From JAZGGS01 sp963749485 (lineage in GTDB: Bacteria; Bacteroidota; Ignavibacteria; Ignavibacteriales; Ignavibacteriaceae), in assembly GCA_963749485.1 (NCBI GenBank), contig CAVVMV010000003.1, forward strand, positions 1 through 64,000: a DNA stretch of 64,000 bases, in the 5' to 3' direction. This document shows positions 62,298-64,000 of the stretch, piece by piece. Within the stretch, counting starts at the first letter, position 1. Every line of letters starts with the position of its first letter. Below the pieces are notes generated by a model. It was given only the letters and a program-made list of their open reading frames with translations, did no database searches and was not told the DNA's origin. The translations under genes were made by a program, and so were the position numbers.

Positions 62298-63666
62298 TCA
62301 CTTTATATATACTGTTTTAATATTTACAAACTCTCTTATTCCAAGGTAAGAAAGTTCTCTCCCATAACCTGATTCATTCACTCCACCAAAAGGCAGCCGT
62401 GGATCTGATTTAACAAATGTATTTACAAAACAGCTTCCAGCAATAATTTTTTCTTTGGCTATCTTCTCTCCTCTTTTTTCATCTTTTGTAAAAACCGCAG
62501 CACCTAAGCCAAATACGGAATCGTTTGCAACTTTAATAGCTTCTTCTTCATCTTTAACTTTAATTAATGCAGCAACAGGACCAAATAGTTCTTCGTCATA
62601 AGCAGGCATTCCTTTAGAAACATTAGATAAGAATAGTTGGCGGATAGTACGCTCCCTCCCCTTCTGGATATTTTACCACCCAACTAGTAGCTTAGCTCCT
62701 TTTTCAATGCTTTGCAATACCTGCTGATGCAGTTCATCTCTTAATGCTTTGCTTGCTTGCGGTCCAACATCATTCGTTTCATCAAAAGGATCACCCATCT
62801 TTTTATTTTGCATATTTTTAACAAACAATTTTTCAAATTCATCGTAGATTTTTTCAACTACGATAAATCTTTTTGCTGCAATACAGCTTTGCCCGCCGTT
62901 AATTAACCTGGCAGTTGTACAGTTATCAGCAGCAAGCTGAAGATCAGCATCTTCTAGAATTATATAAGGATCACTTCCTCCAAGTTCTAAAACAGTTTTC
63001 TTTAATACGGATCCGGCAGTTGCTGCAACAGCTTTACCTGCAGGAACACTTCCGGTTAAGGTTACTGCTTTTATAATTTTATTCTTAATTACTTCATCCA
63101 TCTGTGAGGAAGGAAGAAGAATTGTTCTAAAAAGATTCTGAGGAAAACCTGCTTTTCTAAAAATTTCTTCTATAGCAAGCGCACATCCTGAAACATTTGA
63201 TGAATGTTTAAGCAGACCTGCATTACCAGCCATCAAACCGGGCGCAGCAAAACGGAACACCTGCCAGAATGGGAAGTTCCACGGCATAACAGCAAGTACA
63301 ACTCCTAATGGTTGATATGTTACAAAACTTTTTGCTGCATCCGTTGCAATCAATTCATCGCTTAAAAACTTTTCCGCATTTTCAGCATAGTACTCACAAA
63401 CCCATGCACATTTTTCAATTTCTGCTCTGGATTGAACGATCGGTTTGCCCATTTCTTCAGTCATTAGTTTCGATAGTTCCTCACTTTGCTCTCTAAGAAC
63501 ATTTGCAGCATTCAACATTAGTTTTGCACGTTCGTTAAAGGCAGTTTCCTTCCACTCGTTAAAAGTATCTTTAACCAGGTGAAGTACTTTATCAACTTCA
63601 TCAATTGTCATTTCCGGATAAGAATCGGATCAGTTTTCCGTTAGCGGGATTTATAGATTTTAGCAT
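62298..63666 (-). CDS. NAD(P)-dependent aldehyde / succinate-semialdehyde dehydrogenase (two or more frameshifts)
   Basis: The full reading is about 456 aa, from ATG 63666 (MLKSINPANGKLI) with GAGGGG upstream. The frame breaks at about 63615-63620 and again in 62610-62680. Catalytic Glu is in VLELGGSDPYI and catalytic Cys in NGGQSCIAAKRF; the end FGGVNESGYGRELS is typical of succinate-semialdehyde dehydrogenase (GabD/Sad type). It oxidises aldehydes to acids; the exact substrate is inferred. Confidence 0.88.
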
Positions 63667-63705
63667 TCAGTACCCCTCAACTGTAAAATTAACATAAAAT
63701 ATTTT

Positions 63706-64000
63706 TTAAGCATTTTTTTTAATTACAACAAGAGTTTTATCATCAGAGTATTTTCCATTTTTGGAAAAATTTATAACATCTTCTAAAATTCTAACAGCAA
63801 TTTCTTTTGGAGTAAGATTTTTTAATTCTTTAAACTTTGCAATCAGTCTATCATCTCCATACTGATTAAATCCAGCATCAGCAGATTCTGTAACACCATC
63901 CGAGAAAAGAAGCAGGATATCTCCCTTATTAAAATTAACACTCTCAATGTAATAGCCGGCATTAGGCGCAGGTCCAAGCACAGGTCCGGTTGGATGAAGA
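63706..64000 (-). CDS. SpoIIE/PP2C-type serine phosphatase, C-terminal end (cut by window edge)
   Basis: About 98 residues are visible; the 5' part lies beyond base 64000. LLLFSDGVTESADAG is the metal-binding motif of RsbU/SpoIIE phosphatases, and YSDDKTLVVIKK is the usual last strand with DD metal ligands. Such enzymes dephosphorylate anti-sigma-factor antagonists in partner-switching systems. The N-terminal sensor part cannot be seen. Confidence 0.88.
   Translation of the reverse strand, partial: LHPTGPVLGPAPNAGYYIESVNFNKGDILLLFSDGVTESADAGFNQYGDDRLIAKFKELKNLTPKEIAVRILEDVINFSKNGKYSDDKTLVVIKKNA

Noticed and set aside
2070..63666. Programmed ribosomal frameshifting as an explanation for the many split genes
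   Set aside because: The breaks occur at unrelated positions in unrelated genes, in both directions, without slippery heptamers plus structure in common; homopolymer indels explain them more simply.
1..64000. CRISPR array, prophage, intact insertion sequence, toxin-antitoxin or defence island
   Set aside because: No regularly spaced repeats, transposase, integrase, phage structural or toxin motifs were found on either strand.

Overview
The window is AT-rich DNA that reads like a chromosome segment of a Gram-negative bacterium of the Bacteroidota/Chlorobiota group, most likely the Ignavibacteria branch. Support: a TonB-dependent receptor with a carboxypeptidase-regulatory N-terminus, several outer-membrane barrels (OmpA-like, Omp85-like, PagL-like), a meso-DAP type MurE (DNPR motif), a bacterial AURKAIP1/COX24-like mini protein, and an HMA-AraC fusion regulator. 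The lineage is inferred from gene content and was not computed.

Layout. 1-1913: pyrimidine operon on the minus strand (leader, pyrR, pyrB, start of pyrC). 2015-3263: OmpA-type porin with a terminator. 3544: tRNA-Pro. 3776-7203 (plus): PagL-like lipid A deacylase, argF, a THUMP-type RNA methyltransferase. 7274-9295 (minus): fatty acid hydroxylase and an Omp85-type barrel. 9461-11145: an N-terminally truncated DnaE-type polymerase preceded by a LexA-like palindrome. 11339-11700: a tiny zinc-ribbon gene and an inverted-repeat element. 11888-28390 (minus): a complete dcw cluster, mraZ-rsmH-ftsL-ftsI-murE-murF-mraY-murD-ftsW-murG-(PH-like membrane protein)-murC-ftsQ-ftsA-ftsZ, mostly joined by 1-8 nt start/stop overlaps, headed by a promoter and 10-bp repeats fitting MraZ boxes. 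28722-31065: a compositionally different OmpA protein, an orphan terminator and a decayed secreted protein. 31196-34324: AbgT transporter, tRNA-Thr, COX24-like mini gene, zinc-ribbon/TPR protein, HU. 34630-38250 (plus): small membrane protein, then copper genes (HMA-AraC regulator, copZ, copA). 38279-44765 (minus): lipoproteins, bacterioferritin, IMPDH/GMP reductase, PepF, DUF4286, DASS transporter. 44945-47477 (plus): M23 peptidase and signal peptidase I. 47546-50324: TonB receptor. 50657-54548 (plus): nucleotide pyrophosphatase-type enzyme and an M16 peptidase pair. 54554-59048 (minus): unknown anchored protein, enoyl-CoA hydratase, small barrel, DUF2231 protein, SDR, truA. 59416-62268: hybrid histidine kinase. 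62298-64000 (minus): aldehyde dehydrogenase and the end of a SpoIIE/PP2C-type phosphatase.

Quality warning. About half of the longer genes, including essential ones (ftsZ, ftsA, murD, murE, murF, mraY, rsmH), are interrupted by single-base frame changes. Where I traced the base, it was usually one extra base in a short homopolymer. These look like uncorrected sequencing indels rather than gene decay, so such genes are given as one CDS spanning all fragments. Two loci look truly damaged: the dnaE fragment and the gene at 30142-31065.

The most interesting signals are regulatory: a PyrR-type RNA motif that contains the pyrR Shine-Dalgarno sequence and is coupled to a 21-codon leader ORF; a 24-bp LexA-like palindrome at the truncated polymerase; a perfect 9-bp inverted repeat in front of the HMA-AraC copper regulator; and a PH-like membrane protein wired into the dcw cluster. 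I found no clearly new multi-gene defence or mobile system, CRISPR array, prophage or intact insertion sequence.
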